Below, one piece after another: positions 1-6,837 of a stretch of 10,245 nucleotides of DNA. The DNA comes from Chrysiogenia bacterium. GTDB taxonomy: Bacteria > JAGRBM01. The DNA lies in NCBI GenBank assembly GCA_020434085.1, contig JAGRBM010000366.1, forward strand, positions 1-10,245. Direction: 5' to 3'. Position 1 is the stretch's first letter. Every line of letters begins with the position of its first letter. The notes under the pieces were generated by a model that saw nothing but the letters and a program-made list of their open reading frames with translations, was not told the DNA's origin and searched no databases. The position numbers and the translations under genes are program-made.

Positions 1-451
1 AGGATGCCTTCTGTTCGATGTGCGTGGCGGGCCAGTGTTTCCGAGCCCATACAACGGCCTCGGCCAGGGCCTCACCTGCGAGCGGAGGAAGCGGCTCGCG
101 CTCGATCGCGCCACCCGGCAACCGGCGCTCCCAGCCGTGGGCGCCCCAGACTTCGGGCATGGGATCGAGCTGAATCAGGCGGGGAAGATCGCTGGCGCTA
201 CGCCCGCTGATAAGCACGACTCGCGTCGGCGTTTGGGCCATCAATTCATGGAGTGCTTCGCGAACCCCCGCATAGGGGTGAGCGCGGTCGCGATCAGGGG
301 TGAAGGGAGCGAGCGTCCCGTCGTAGTCGAGCAGCAGCAGCGGGCGGTGAGCGTTGCGGAGTTGCGACAGAAAATCGGTAAGCGACCCCTCGCGGCAGAG
401 GCGCTCTCTTGCCTCGCCGGGATCTGACACCGCTTTTGCCTGCGTGCTCAC
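1..451 (-). CDS. otsB: Trehalose-6-phosphate phosphatase, N-terminal part (runs off window)
   Basis: Predicted cytoplasmic HAD-superfamily phosphatase that would remove phosphate from trehalose 6-phosphate to give trehalose. The 150 visible residues carry HAD motif I (LLLLDYDGTLAPF, nucleophile Asp42 and acid/base Asp44), motif II (ISGRS, Ser82) and GAHGWER near residue 104, which resembles the GxHG stretch of OtsB-type enzymes. Motifs III and IV lie beyond the window edge; family members are usually about 230-270 residues. I chose the GTG at 451 because GGAGG sits 6 bases upstream, inside the end of the preceding gene, and because the frame is continuous with the DYDGT motif. Only 14 bases separate it from the treT stop, so it is the third gene of the minus-strand cassette. 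The family call is good; strict specificity for trehalose-6-P is inferred from motifs and context, and another sugar phosphatase is possible. Confidence 0.85.
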   Translation of the reverse strand, partial: MSTQAKAVSDPGEARERLCREGSLTDFLSQLRNAHRPLLLLDYDGTLAPFTPDRDRAHPYAGVREALHELMAQTPTRVVLISGRSASDLPRLIQLDPMPEVWGAHGWERRLPGGAIEREPLPPLAGEALAEAVVWARKHWPATHIEQKAS

Positions 452-465
452 ACGGTCCCTCCGTT

Positions 466-1707
466 TCAGTCGAGCTCGATGCGACCCTCCTCGCCCCTGA
501 CCACTGCGAGCATCAGGGTCAGATACTCGCGCAGGTGACGGATCACCAGAAACTGTTCGCGCACGAATTCATGGCCCGTCTGGCCCATTTCCTTGCGTCG
601 TTCGGGATGGTTGAGCAGGTAGCGCGTGCGCATGGCGGCGCCCTCCGGCGTGCTGACCAGAAAGCCCGTGTGGTAGTTCACAATCTGCGAGCGAATTCCG
701 CCCGTGTCACCGCCGATCACTGCTTTGCCCTTCCACAGGCCCTCGGTGACGGTGAGCCCGAAGCCCTCGCGAATGGACTTCTGGAGCAGGATCGTCGAAG
801 CACGCTGCAGCGCATTGATCTTGCGGTGCGCGTCTGATGGAAGCAGGAGCAGGTGAATGTCGGGATGATCGCCGGCCGCGCGCTGCACTTCGTCATAGAC
901 GGCCGCGCCCTCGGGGTCGTCGTCGGCCCCGCCGCCGGCCAGCACGAGCTGCAGTTCCGGCGAGAAGGGCTTGACCAACCGATAGGCCTCCAGCACGCCG
1001 AGGGGATCCTTGAAGCGATCGTAGCGCGAGACCTGCAGCATGATCGGACGCTCCGGATCGATGCCCAGCTCCCTGCAGGTACCCGCGATTTCGGTCTCGT
1101 CGAGGTCCATGTTCTTTTCGGTCAGCGGGTCGATGCTCGGTGAGATCAGATACTGGTTGTGAGGCAGCGTCTGCGCGAAGGCCGCAAGCGAGAAAATACT
1201 CGCGTCATAGGGCGCGACGTGGTTGCGAAGATACTGCCAGACTGGACGATAAGGGTGGCTCACGTCGATGTGGCAGCGCCAGATCCACTTGCCCTTGCGC
1301 TCGGCAAAGTGCCCGAGCAGCGGCGCGGGCTGGGGATCGTGAATGAAGACAACGTCGGCATCGGCGAGCTTGTCGCGCAGCGCTTCCGCGCTCCTGGCGT
1401 TGGCCTGTTCATAGGCGCCCAGCAGGTTCTCGGCGAGGGAGATCTGGTATCCCTGCAACGCATTGTGGAAGCCCTTGGTGCACTGGTAGAAATCGGCCTC
1501 GCCCGTGACGATCTCCCAGGATGCGTCGATCCCCAGTTGCTGTTTGAGCGGGATGAGGCGATGCAGGATCTCGGCCACACCGCCACCGGCGCGCGTGGAG
1601 TTCACATGCACCACGCGCAGCCCTTCGAGGTGGCGCGAGAGCTGGCGCAGGTGATCGAGCGCCTCGATCCCGACAATGTCGCGGTAGTCGTCGAGCTGCA
1701 CGTTCAC
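466..1707 (-). CDS. treT: GT4 trehalose glycosyltransferring synthase (TreT-like) or GT4 trehalose-6-P synthase
   Basis: Retaining GT-B glycosyltransferase of 413 residues, about the length of archaeal TreT (about 415 in Pyrococcus). TreT joins NDP-glucose and glucose to form trehalose. Features recalled from the Pyrococcus enzyme are visible: VHVNST..GGGVAEILH (33-49), TKGFHNALQG (77-86), FIHDPQPAPL (121-130), WRCHID (143-148), PSIDPLTEKN (190-199), donor-site QVSRYDRFKDP (225-235), and the GT4 E-x7-E pair Glu314/Glu322 in REGFGLTVTE. The start is GTG at 1707, overlapping the upstream gene's stop by four bases (GTGA), with a GGGGGAGG-rich Shine-Dalgarno about 10 bases upstream. Because otsB follows directly, the acceptor may be glucose 6-phosphate rather than glucose, making this a trehalose-6-P synthase. 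Family is secure; acceptor is unresolved. Confidence 0.88.
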   Translation of the reverse strand: MNVQLDDYRDIVGIEALDHLRQLSRHLEGLRVVHVNSTRAGGGVAEILHRLIPLKQQLGIDASWEIVTGEADFYQCTKGFHNALQGYQISLAENLLGAYEQANARSAEALRDKLADADVVFIHDPQPAPLLGHFAERKGKWIWRCHIDVSHPYRPVWQYLRNHVAPYDASIFSLAAFAQTLPHNQYLISPSIDPLTEKNMDLDETEIAGTCRELGIDPERPIMLQVSRYDRFKDPLGVLEAYRLVKPFSPELQLVLAGGGADDDPEGAAVYDEVQRAAGDHPDIHLLLLPSDAHRKINALQRASTILLQKSIREGFGLTVTEGLWKGKAVIGGDTGGIRSQIVNYHTGFLVSTPEGAAMRTRYLLNHPERRKEMGQTGHEFVREQFLVIRHLREYLTLMLAVVRGEEGRIELD

Positions 1708-2411
1708 TTTGCGCCCCCCTCCCCCAGGTGCTTGCGCAGCGTGTCGGCCACACGAGTGCGAAGCGACTGTAGCGAAATGAAGTAGGGATCGATCCCTTCG
1801 AGCTCTTTCTCGAGGGCTTCGTAGCGCTCACCCCTGTCGCGGATCCAGACGGCAAAATCATTGAGGCGCCGGGGCTTGCGATAACGTGCTTCGATGATGT
1901 GATAGAAGACGCTGCCGAGCGAGAGACGTGGCACCAGGTCCACCAGATCCTCCGGGCACTCGGCGCGCGAGAGCGTGTCAAAAATGACGAGCTGCCCCCG
2001 GATGAAATGGAAACTGTCGCCGCGCCGCGCATAGGGCAAATTCTCACACTCGTCGATCCGCTCTTCGACAATGTCGATCACGGCGGCGCGCAGGGCATCC
2101 AGATTCTCGAAATCCGTGGGATCGAGCACACCCAGCCGCTCGGCCAGGGTCAGATCGTGCAGGGCATGCTTAGCCCAGACGGCAAAATCATTATTGAAGT
2201 CGGGACTCTCGAAATTCGGGCGCAGCAGGTGGCCCCAGAAGTGGTAGTAGATGGAATCGGGCTCGACCGCGAAGAGGTGGTCACGAAACTCGCGCAGGTC
2301 GTGGGCACGCCGGCCGGTGGCGATTGCAATCAGGGCACTGTCCTTGATCGCAAAGGTCTCCCGCGGGTTGTTCGCCTCGTCACCCTGTGAATTCTCTTCC
2401 ATTGCGCACAT
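1704..2411 (-). CDS. DUF5752-like protein with internal tandem duplication
   Basis: Soluble, mostly helical-looking protein of 235 residues with no signal peptide or membrane segment. I match it from memory to the DUF5752 family, often seen beside glycosyltransferases and trehalose phosphatases; that assignment is moderate. The sequence is two copies of one module. Residues 20-118 run F-x-I/F...AT..RAHDL.EF..L...S.YYH.W.....NDFAVW......LAE.LG.LDP....LD.LR..V.D...ERI. Residues 134-229 repeat this order with VFYHI, NDFAVW, LE.IDP, L.SLR.RVAD. No catalytic motif is recognisable. It is the first gene of the trehalose cassette and overlaps treT by four bases, so a role as partner or regulator of the glycosyltransferase is plausible but unproven. 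The start is uncertain: ATG at 2411 has AAGGA only 3 bases away, while ATG at 2402 has the same AAGGA 12 bases away; neither spacing is ideal. Confidence 0.75.
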   Translation of the reverse strand: MCAMEENSQGDEANNPRETFAIKDSALIAIATGRRAHDLREFRDHLFAVEPDSIYYHFWGHLLRPNFESPDFNNDFAVWAKHALHDLTLAERLGVLDPTDFENLDALRAAVIDIVEERIDECENLPYARRGDSFHFIRGQLVIFDTLSRAECPEDLVDLVPRLSLGSVFYHIIEARYRKPRRLNDFAVWIRDRGERYEALEKELEGIDPYFISLQSLRTRVADTLRKHLGEGGAK

Positions 2412-2420
2412 ATATCCTTA

Positions 2421-2430
2421 GGAGCGCTCC
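2421..2430. repeat. Perfect 10-bp palindrome GGAGCGCTCC
   Basis: A perfect inverted repeat just upstream of the DUF5752-like gene in the divergent intergenic region. Its copy on the minus strand lies between the possible -35 (2443-2438) and the start codon, so it could be an operator. No regulator can be named from the sequence. Confidence 0.3.
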
Positions 2431-2434
2431 CGCG

Positions 2435-2457
2435 TATCGTCAACCGCTTGACGGATA
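2435..2457. promoter_or_regulatory. Palindromic site carrying outward-facing TTGACG elements
   Basis: The core CGTCAA-CCGC-TTGACG is a perfect 6-bp inverted repeat (2438-2443 and 2448-2453). With one inserted base it extends to TAT/ATA at both ends. Each arm reads TTGACG outward, matching a sigma-70 -35 box on each strand. On the plus strand TGCGAT lies 17 bases downstream (2471-2476), a weak -10 for znuACB, leaving a leader of about 60 bases. On the minus strand TAAGGA lies at the right distance but overlaps the ribosome-binding site of the DUF5752-like gene, so that promoter is doubtful. It may instead be an operator. Confidence 0.35.
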
Positions 2458-2483
2458 TGCACGGATCAACTGCGATTGCGTTC

Positions 2484-2496
2484 TGTTACTGAAACA
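2484..2496. promoter_or_regulatory. Weak Zur-like inverted repeat upstream of znuA
   Basis: TGTT-ACTGA-AACA is an inverted repeat 47 bases before the znuA start. Its outer half-sites resemble the TGTTA...TAACA ends of enterobacterial Zur boxes, but the centre does not match. It would lie near the transcription start of the proposed znu promoter, a sensible place for a repressor. The match is short and could be chance. Confidence 0.2.
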
Positions 2497-2542
2497 ACCA
2501 TAGAAGCCGCGTACACGGCCTTGTGGGAGATTGCGGAGAACC

Positions 2543-3424
2543 ATGGCAACGGCAAACAGGCGACAATTGATGTTCGGCCTCGCGTGCGCGTTGGTCACGC
2601 TGTTTGCCACATCAGCCCATGCCGCGCGTCCCATCGTTGCGGTCAGCATTCCGCCCCAGGCCTATTTTGCCGAGCGGATCGGGGGCGAACTCATCGACAC
2701 CCAGGTGTTGCTACCACCGGGTGCCTCACCGGTCACCTATGAGCCCTCCCCGCGTCAGATCGTCGCCATCTCGAAGGCCGCGCTCTATCTCAAGGTCGGC
2801 CACCCCGATTTCGTGCTCGAAGCGCGTCACCTCAAAGGCCTGCTCTCGCCGAAGACCCGGGTCCTCGACATGTCCGAGGGCGTGGACTTTCTCAAGCTCG
2901 AATCCCACGAGCACGAGGACGGGCACGCCCACGGCGAGTCCGATCCCCATCTGTGGCTCTCACCGAAGATCGTGCGCGAGTTCGCCCCGCGCATCGCCGC
3001 GGCGCTCAAAGCGCTGCTCCCCGAGAGTTCGGCAAAGATCGACCAGAACCTCCAGATATTCCTGCAGGAGATCGCCGCGCTCGATCAGGAGATCATTCAG
3101 AGCCTCGATCGCTTTCGCGGCCGGGAGTTCGTCGTCTACCATCCGGCCTGGGGCTACTTCGCCCGCGACTACGGCCTGGTGCAGCGCGCCGTTGAAACCG
3201 GCGGCAAGGATCCGGGGCCGGCCCATCTGGTGCGCATCACCGATGAACTTCGCGGCGCCGGTTGCAAGGTGATCTTCGTGCAGAGCGGTTTTTCAGACAG
3301 AGGGCCCCGGGTCATTGCCCGGGAGATCGGCGCGCGCGTCGAAGTGCTCGATCCGCTTGCCCGTGACTGGAGCGCCAACCTGCGCAGGGTCGCCGCCCTC
3401 GTCATGGAGGCACTGGAGCGATGA
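2543..3424 (+). CDS. znuA: Periplasmic zinc (Zn/Mn-family) binding protein of ABC importer
   Basis: Substrate-binding protein of the cluster A-I (ZnuA/TroA/PsaA) family, 293 residues. It would capture Zn(II), possibly Mn(II), in the periplasm for ZnuB/ZnuC. The N-terminus is a Sec signal peptide with likely cleavage after ATSAHA (near residue 26) and no lipobox. The mature protein has the family stretch LPPGASPVTYEPSP (57-70), a short His/acidic loop (His122, 124, 128, 130) and DPHLWLSP (His136). It also has the second-lobe motif YHPAWGYFARDYGL (His200) and VLDPLA (Asp270). The first metal ligand, usually His in PHxYEP, is Val64 here. I start at ATG 2543, which has GGAG 5 bases upstream and opens a clean signal peptide; a TTG at 2531 is also in frame but less well placed. 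It overlaps znuC by four bases (ATGA). Confidence 0.9.
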   Translation: MATANRRQLMFGLACALVTLFATSAHAARPIVAVSIPPQAYFAERIGGELIDTQVLLPPGASPVTYEPSPRQIVAISKAALYLKVGHPDFVLEARHLKGLLSPKTRVLDMSEGVDFLKLESHEHEDGHAHGESDPHLWLSPKIVREFAPRIAAALKALLPESSAKIDQNLQIFLQEIAALDQEIIQSLDRFRGREFVVYHPAWGYFARDYGLVQRAVETGGKDPGPAHLVRITDELRGAGCKVIFVQSGFSDRGPRVIAREIGARVEVLDPLARDWSANLRRVAALVMEALER

Positions 3425-4164
3425 GCCAGGTCGTCCTTGCCGCGCGCAACGTGAGCTTCGGCTACGAGCAGGAGGCCATCCTCAAGGATGTCTCGATCGA
3501 AATCCGCGCGGGCGATTTTCTGGCCGTCATCGGCCCCAACGGCGGCGGCAAGACGACGCTGCTCAAGGTGCTGCTCGGGCTGCTGCGCCCCTGGTCGGGA
3601 AGCGTGGAGTGCAACCTGCCCCGCGGCGCGCTCGGCTACGTGCCCCAGTTCTCCCACTTCGATCCGCACTTTCCGCTGCGCGTGCGCGACGTCGTCCTCA
3701 TGGGACGCATGGGCGCGCGCGGGCTGATGCGCCGCTACAGCGCGGAAGATCGCGCCGCAGCCGAAGACTCACTCGCGCGGCTCGGGCTCTCCGATCTCTC
3801 GGGCGAGATCATCGGCGATCTCTCCGGCGGACAGCTCCAGCGCGTGCTCATTGCAAGAGCGCTCGCGGGCGATCCGGGCGTCCTGCTCATGGACGAGCCG
3901 CTGGCCTCGCTCGATCCCGAGTCGCGGCAGGTGCTCATGCGTGAGCTCAAGCTGCTCTCGGAAAAGATCCCGGTCGTCGTGGTCACCCACGACATCACAC
4001 CCTTTGCCGGCACCATCAAACAGATCGCCTGCGTCAATCGCAAGCTTCACTACCACGAGGGCGGACAGCTCACGCCCCAGCAGCTCGAGGAAGCCTACGG
4101 CTGCCCGGTGGAACTGGTCGCCCACGGCGTCCCCCACCGCGTGCTGCCGCCGCACAATCACTGA
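3421..4164 (+). CDS. znuC: Zinc ABC importer, ATP-binding subunit
   Basis: Cytoplasmic ATPase of 247 residues that drives metal transport through ZnuB. All ABC motifs are intact: Walker A GPNGGGKT (38-45), Q-loop Gln76 in YVPQFSHFD, signature LSGGQ (134-138), Walker B VLLMDEP (154-160) with D-loop SLD, and switch His190 in VVTHD. The FSHFDPHFPLRVRDVVLMG stretch after the Q-loop fits the Zn/Mn-importer ATPase subfamily. The C-terminus is mildly histidine-rich (HGVPHRVLPPHNH), and whether that binds metal is unknown. The start codon overlaps the znuA stop by four bases and the gene ends three bases before znuB, so the three genes are almost certainly cotranscribed. Metal specificity comes from the family and the neighbouring binding protein; Mn cannot be excluded. 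Confidence 0.9.
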   Translation: MSQVVLAARNVSFGYEQEAILKDVSIEIRAGDFLAVIGPNGGGKTTLLKVLLGLLRPWSGSVECNLPRGALGYVPQFSHFDPHFPLRVRDVVLMGRMGARGLMRRYSAEDRAAAEDSLARLGLSDLSGEIIGDLSGGQLQRVLIARALAGDPGVLLMDEPLASLDPESRQVLMRELKLLSEKIPVVVVTHDITPFAGTIKQIACVNRKLHYHEGGQLTPQQLEEAYGCPVELVAHGVPHRVLPPHNH

Positions 4165-4167
4165 GCC

Positions 4168-4992
4168 ATGAGCGAACTTCTCTCCCACGAATTCGTGCAG
4201 AATGCGATCCTTGCCGGCGTGCTGGCCAGCGTGCTGTGCGGGGTGATCGGTACCTTCGTGGTGGTCAAGCGCCTGGTCTTCGTCTCCGGCGGACTCTCCC
4301 ACGCGGCCTTCGGCGGGCTGGGGATTTGCTATTTCCTGGGCGTCGAGCCGCTCATCGGCGCCGCCGGCGTCTCGCTCATCGTGGCCTTGCTCCTTGGCGC
4401 GGCCGATCCCTCGCGCGTGCGCTCCCACGACGCGGCCATCGGCGTCTTCTGGGCTGTCGGCATGGCGCTGGGCGTCGTATTCATCCACCAGACGCCGGGC
4501 TATGCGCCCAACCTGATGACCTATCTCTTCGGTAACATCCTCACTGTAAGCCGCGGCGACGTGAGCATGACCGCGCTCTTCGTGCTCACCGTGCTCGGCG
4601 TGCTCGCCCTGTTCTTCAAGGAACTCGTGGCCGTGGCATTTGACGAGAGCTTCGCGCGCACGCAGGGGGTTCCAACCCGCGTGCTGCTCACCCTGCTCAT
4701 GGTGCTGATTGCTCTGTCGGTGGTGTTTCTCATCCGGCTGGTGGGAATCATCCTGGTGATCGCGCTGCTCACCATTCCGCCGCTCATCGGTATGACGCTG
4801 GTGCGCAGCATCGGCGCCGTCATGGTGCTGGCAACCGGCGTGGGCATCGCCATGTGCCTGGGAGGCCTTGGCGTGTCCTATCGCTACGACCTGCCCTCGG
4901 GCCCGGCCATCGTGCTGCTGGGGGCCTGCGTGCTGGTGGTGCTCAGAGGCGGGAAAGAATTGCTGGAAACCAGAAAGCGAGAGCGGGTCTAG
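4168..4992 (+). CDS. znuB: Zinc ABC importer, membrane permease subunit
   Basis: Inner-membrane permease of the ABC-3 family, 274 residues, the usual length. About eight hydrophobic segments can be seen, roughly at 12-32, 44-58, 61-79, 91-107, 136-156, 173-190, 191-209, 213-232 and 246-260, though the exact number is uncertain. Family hallmarks include VKRLVFVSGGLSHAAFGGLG (33-52), the cytoplasmic coupling loop FDESFARTQGVP (158-169) and LLTIPPLIG (200-208). It starts three bases after the znuC stop and is the last gene of the operon. It converges on btuD: only 19 bases separate the two stop codons, and the znuB stop itself sits in the loop of a hairpin. Confidence 0.92.
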   Translation: MSELLSHEFVQNAILAGVLASVLCGVIGTFVVVKRLVFVSGGLSHAAFGGLGICYFLGVEPLIGAAGVSLIVALLLGAADPSRVRSHDAAIGVFWAVGMALGVVFIHQTPGYAPNLMTYLFGNILTVSRGDVSMTALFVLTVLGVLALFFKELVAVAFDESFARTQGVPTRVLLTLLMVLIALSVVFLIRLVGIILVIALLTIPPLIGMTLVRSIGAVMVLATGVGIAMCLGGLGVSYRYDLPSGPAIVLLGACVLVVLRGGKELLETRKRERV

Positions 4993-5002
4993 CGACCCGC
5001 TC
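4981..5002. terminator. Hairpin between convergent znuB and btuD (possible bidirectional terminator)
   Basis: A perfect 9-bp inverted repeat, GAGCGGGTC (4981-4989) and GACCCGCTC (4994-5002), with a TAGC loop that contains the znuB stop codon. No T-tract follows on either strand, so it is not a classical intrinsic terminator. Its place between two converging operons makes a termination or 3'-end-stabilising role plausible. Confidence 0.45.
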
Positions 5003-5011
5003 ACTCCCTGC

Positions 5012-5806
5012 TCATCCCTCGCCGCGAATGGGCGCGACCGGCGTGATGCTCACGCCCGGAACGCCGGGTTCCAGGCGCACGCGCGCGTCGATCCCAAAAT
5101 ACCGCGCGAGGTTTTCCTCGCTCAGCACCTCGCGCGGCGCGCCCTGCGCCGCCACGCTTCCCTCCCCGAGCATCACGATTCTATCGCAATAGCGCGAGGC
5201 GAGGTTGAGGTCGTGCACCGCAACCAGCGCACCCCGGCTTTCTTTGGCAAAGTCCCGTACCAGCTCAAAGCATTCGAGCTGGTGTGCGAGGTCCAGATTC
5301 GAGGTCGGCTCATCGAGCAGCAGCAGCGCCGGTTCCTGCGCAAGTGCGCGGGCGATCATCACTCTCTGGCGCTCGCCGCCCGAGAGTTCGTCGAGCATCC
5401 GGTCGGCGAAGCGCAGGACTTCGGTCTGCTCAAGCGCGCGCTGCACGACGGCGCGGTCGTGTTCGCCCTCCACATGAAAGCGTCCCAGGTGGGGATTGCG
5501 GCCCATGGCAACCACGTCGCGCACGCTGAAAGAGAAGCGCGAGAGTGTGTCCTGGGGAACCAGCGCCGCCTGCCGCGCGATCTCGCGGCGCGAGAATTCA
5601 CCCACCGAGCGCCCCGACATCGCAACGGTGCCGCTCTGCGGGCAGAGCAACGCGAAGGCCAGCCCCAGCGCCGTCGACTTGCCGCTACCATTGGGACCGA
5701 CCAGGCCGACGACCTCGCCGGGGGCAACGCTGAAGGAAACCTCGCGCAGCACGGGCTCGCTGCCGTAGGAGAAATTCACCGATTCAAAGGAGAGCAGCGC
5801 GTCCAT
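5012..5806 (-). CDS. btuD: Cobalamin ABC importer, ATP-binding subunit
   Basis: Cytoplasmic ATPase of the FepC/BtuD (iron-siderophore/B12) subfamily, 264 residues. Motifs are complete: Walker A GPNGSGKS (37-44), Q-loop Gln85 in ALVPQD, RDVVAMGRNPHLG (97-109), typical of this subfamily, signature LSGGE (141-145), Walker B LLLLDEP (161-167), and switch His198 in VAVHDLNLA. The reading frame stays open far upstream, but I start at ATG 5806, where the family N-terminus begins and where it overlaps the btuC stop by one base (TGATG). The cobalamin riboswitch ahead of the operon is the main reason for choosing B12 over siderophore or heme. The symbol follows function; by sequence alone it could equally be called fecE or fepC. 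Confidence 0.88.
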   Translation of the reverse strand: MDALLSFESVNFSYGSEPVLREVSFSVAPGEVVGLVGPNGSGKSTALGLAFALLCPQSGTVAMSGRSVGEFSRREIARQAALVPQDTLSRFSFSVRDVVAMGRNPHLGRFHVEGEHDRAVVQRALEQTEVLRFADRMLDELSGGERQRVMIARALAQEPALLLLDEPTSNLDLAHQLECFELVRDFAKESRGALVAVHDLNLASRYCDRIVMLGEGSVAAQGAPREVLSEENLARYFGIDARVRLEPGVPGVSITPVAPIRGEG

Positions 5807-6837
5807 CAGACCGAAAGCTCCCTTCGTCCGCGAATGAGAAGGAACAGGAAGAACGGCGCGCCCACCAGCGCGGTGATGACGCCCAGGCGAATCTCTTCTG
5901 GCCGGATGAGCGTGCGCGCGATCAGGTCGGCAAACACCAGGAAGGCCCCGCCGATGAGCAGGCTCGCCGGCAGCAGCACCCGGTGCGCGGGGCCAACGAG
6001 CAGGCGCAGAATGTGCGGAATGACGAGCCCCACGAACCCGATGGGTCCGGCCACCGCCACCGCGGCGCCGGCCACGGCCGAGGTCGCCACAATCAGCCGG
6101 CGGCGCACCTGGCTCACGTCCACACCCACCGAGTAGGCATGCACTTCGCCCATGAGCAGGAGGTCCATTTCGCGCGCATGCGCGACGATGACGGCGAGCC
6201 CCGCCAGTGAGATCGGAAGCAGCACCTTGAGCTGCTCCCACCCGGCGCTATCGAGTCCCCCGAGGGTCCACTGCAGAATCGAAGTCGAGATGCGCCAGTC
6301 GGCCAGTGAGAGCGAGAGAAGGAACGAGACAAGCGAGCCGTTGAGCGCAGCCAGCGCCACGCCCGCCAGCAGGAGCACCCCCACATCGACATGGCCGCGG
6401 CGGCTCGCGACCACGTAGATGGTCCACGTCGTAACGAGCGCCCCGACAAAGGCCAGCAGCGGCAGGATCCAGGGCGAGAGACTCGCCCAACCAAGAAAGA
6501 TCGCGCACACCCCGCCGACGGCAGCGCCCGAGGACACACCGATCACGCCGGGCTCAGCCAGCGGATTCCGAAAGAGCGCCTGCATGGCCGCGCCGCAGCA
6601 TGAGAGCCCCGCGCCCACGAAGAGCCCCAGAAGCGCGCGCGGCAGGCGAACGTCGAGCACGACGGTCTGCTCCCACGTCTGCCAGGTGCGCTCGATGGGA
6701 AGACCGACGGCGCTGCCGATGATTGCAAGCGCCTTGCCCAGCGAGAGCTCGGCGGTGCCGAAGAGCGTCGCGCAGATGAGCGCGACGAGCACGAGCGCCG
6801 CGCCGCCACCGATGGTGATGAGCGTCCTGCGACTCAT
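5806..6837 (-). CDS. btuC: Cobalamin ABC importer, membrane permease subunit
   Basis: Inner-membrane permease of the FecCD/BtuC family, 343 residues, with many hydrophobic helices (about ten are expected for BtuC). Family motifs are clear: RLPRALLGLFVGAGLS (64-79), then MQALFRNPLAEPGVIGVSSG (85-104), later GPIGFVGLVIPHILRLLVG (264-282) and LGVITALVGAPFFLFLL (318-334). The Gly-rich GPIGFVGLVIPH stretch is the cytoplasmic coupling region that meets the ATPase. I start at ATG 6837, which overlaps the btuF stop by four bases (ATGA); a longer open frame upstream is only the shadow of btuF. It ends one base into btuD. Substrate assignment rests on the upstream riboswitch. Confidence 0.9.
   Translation of the reverse strand: MSRRTLITIGGGAALVLVALICATLFGTAELSLGKALAIIGSAVGLPIERTWQTWEQTVVLDVRLPRALLGLFVGAGLSCCGAAMQALFRNPLAEPGVIGVSSGAAVGGVCAIFLGWASLSPWILPLLAFVGALVTTWTIYVVASRRGHVDVGVLLLAGVALAALNGSLVSFLLSLSLADWRISTSILQWTLGGLDSAGWEQLKVLLPISLAGLAVIVAHAREMDLLLMGEVHAYSVGVDVSQVRRRLIVATSAVAGAAVAVAGPIGFVGLVIPHILRLLVGPAHRVLLPASLLIGGAFLVFADLIARTLIRPEEIRLGVITALVGAPFFLFLLIRGRRELSV

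Noticed and set aside
3769-5004. Long 411-residue open frame on the minus strand opposite znuC and znuB
   Set aside because: Its product is a His/Gln/Asp-rich composition artefact of antisense high-GC coding DNA, while the plus strand encodes two complete, motif-bearing proteins.
4868-6136. 422-residue plus-strand open frame opposite btuD
   Set aside because: It is antisense to an ABC ATPase with all motifs intact, and its own translation shows no recognisable domain.
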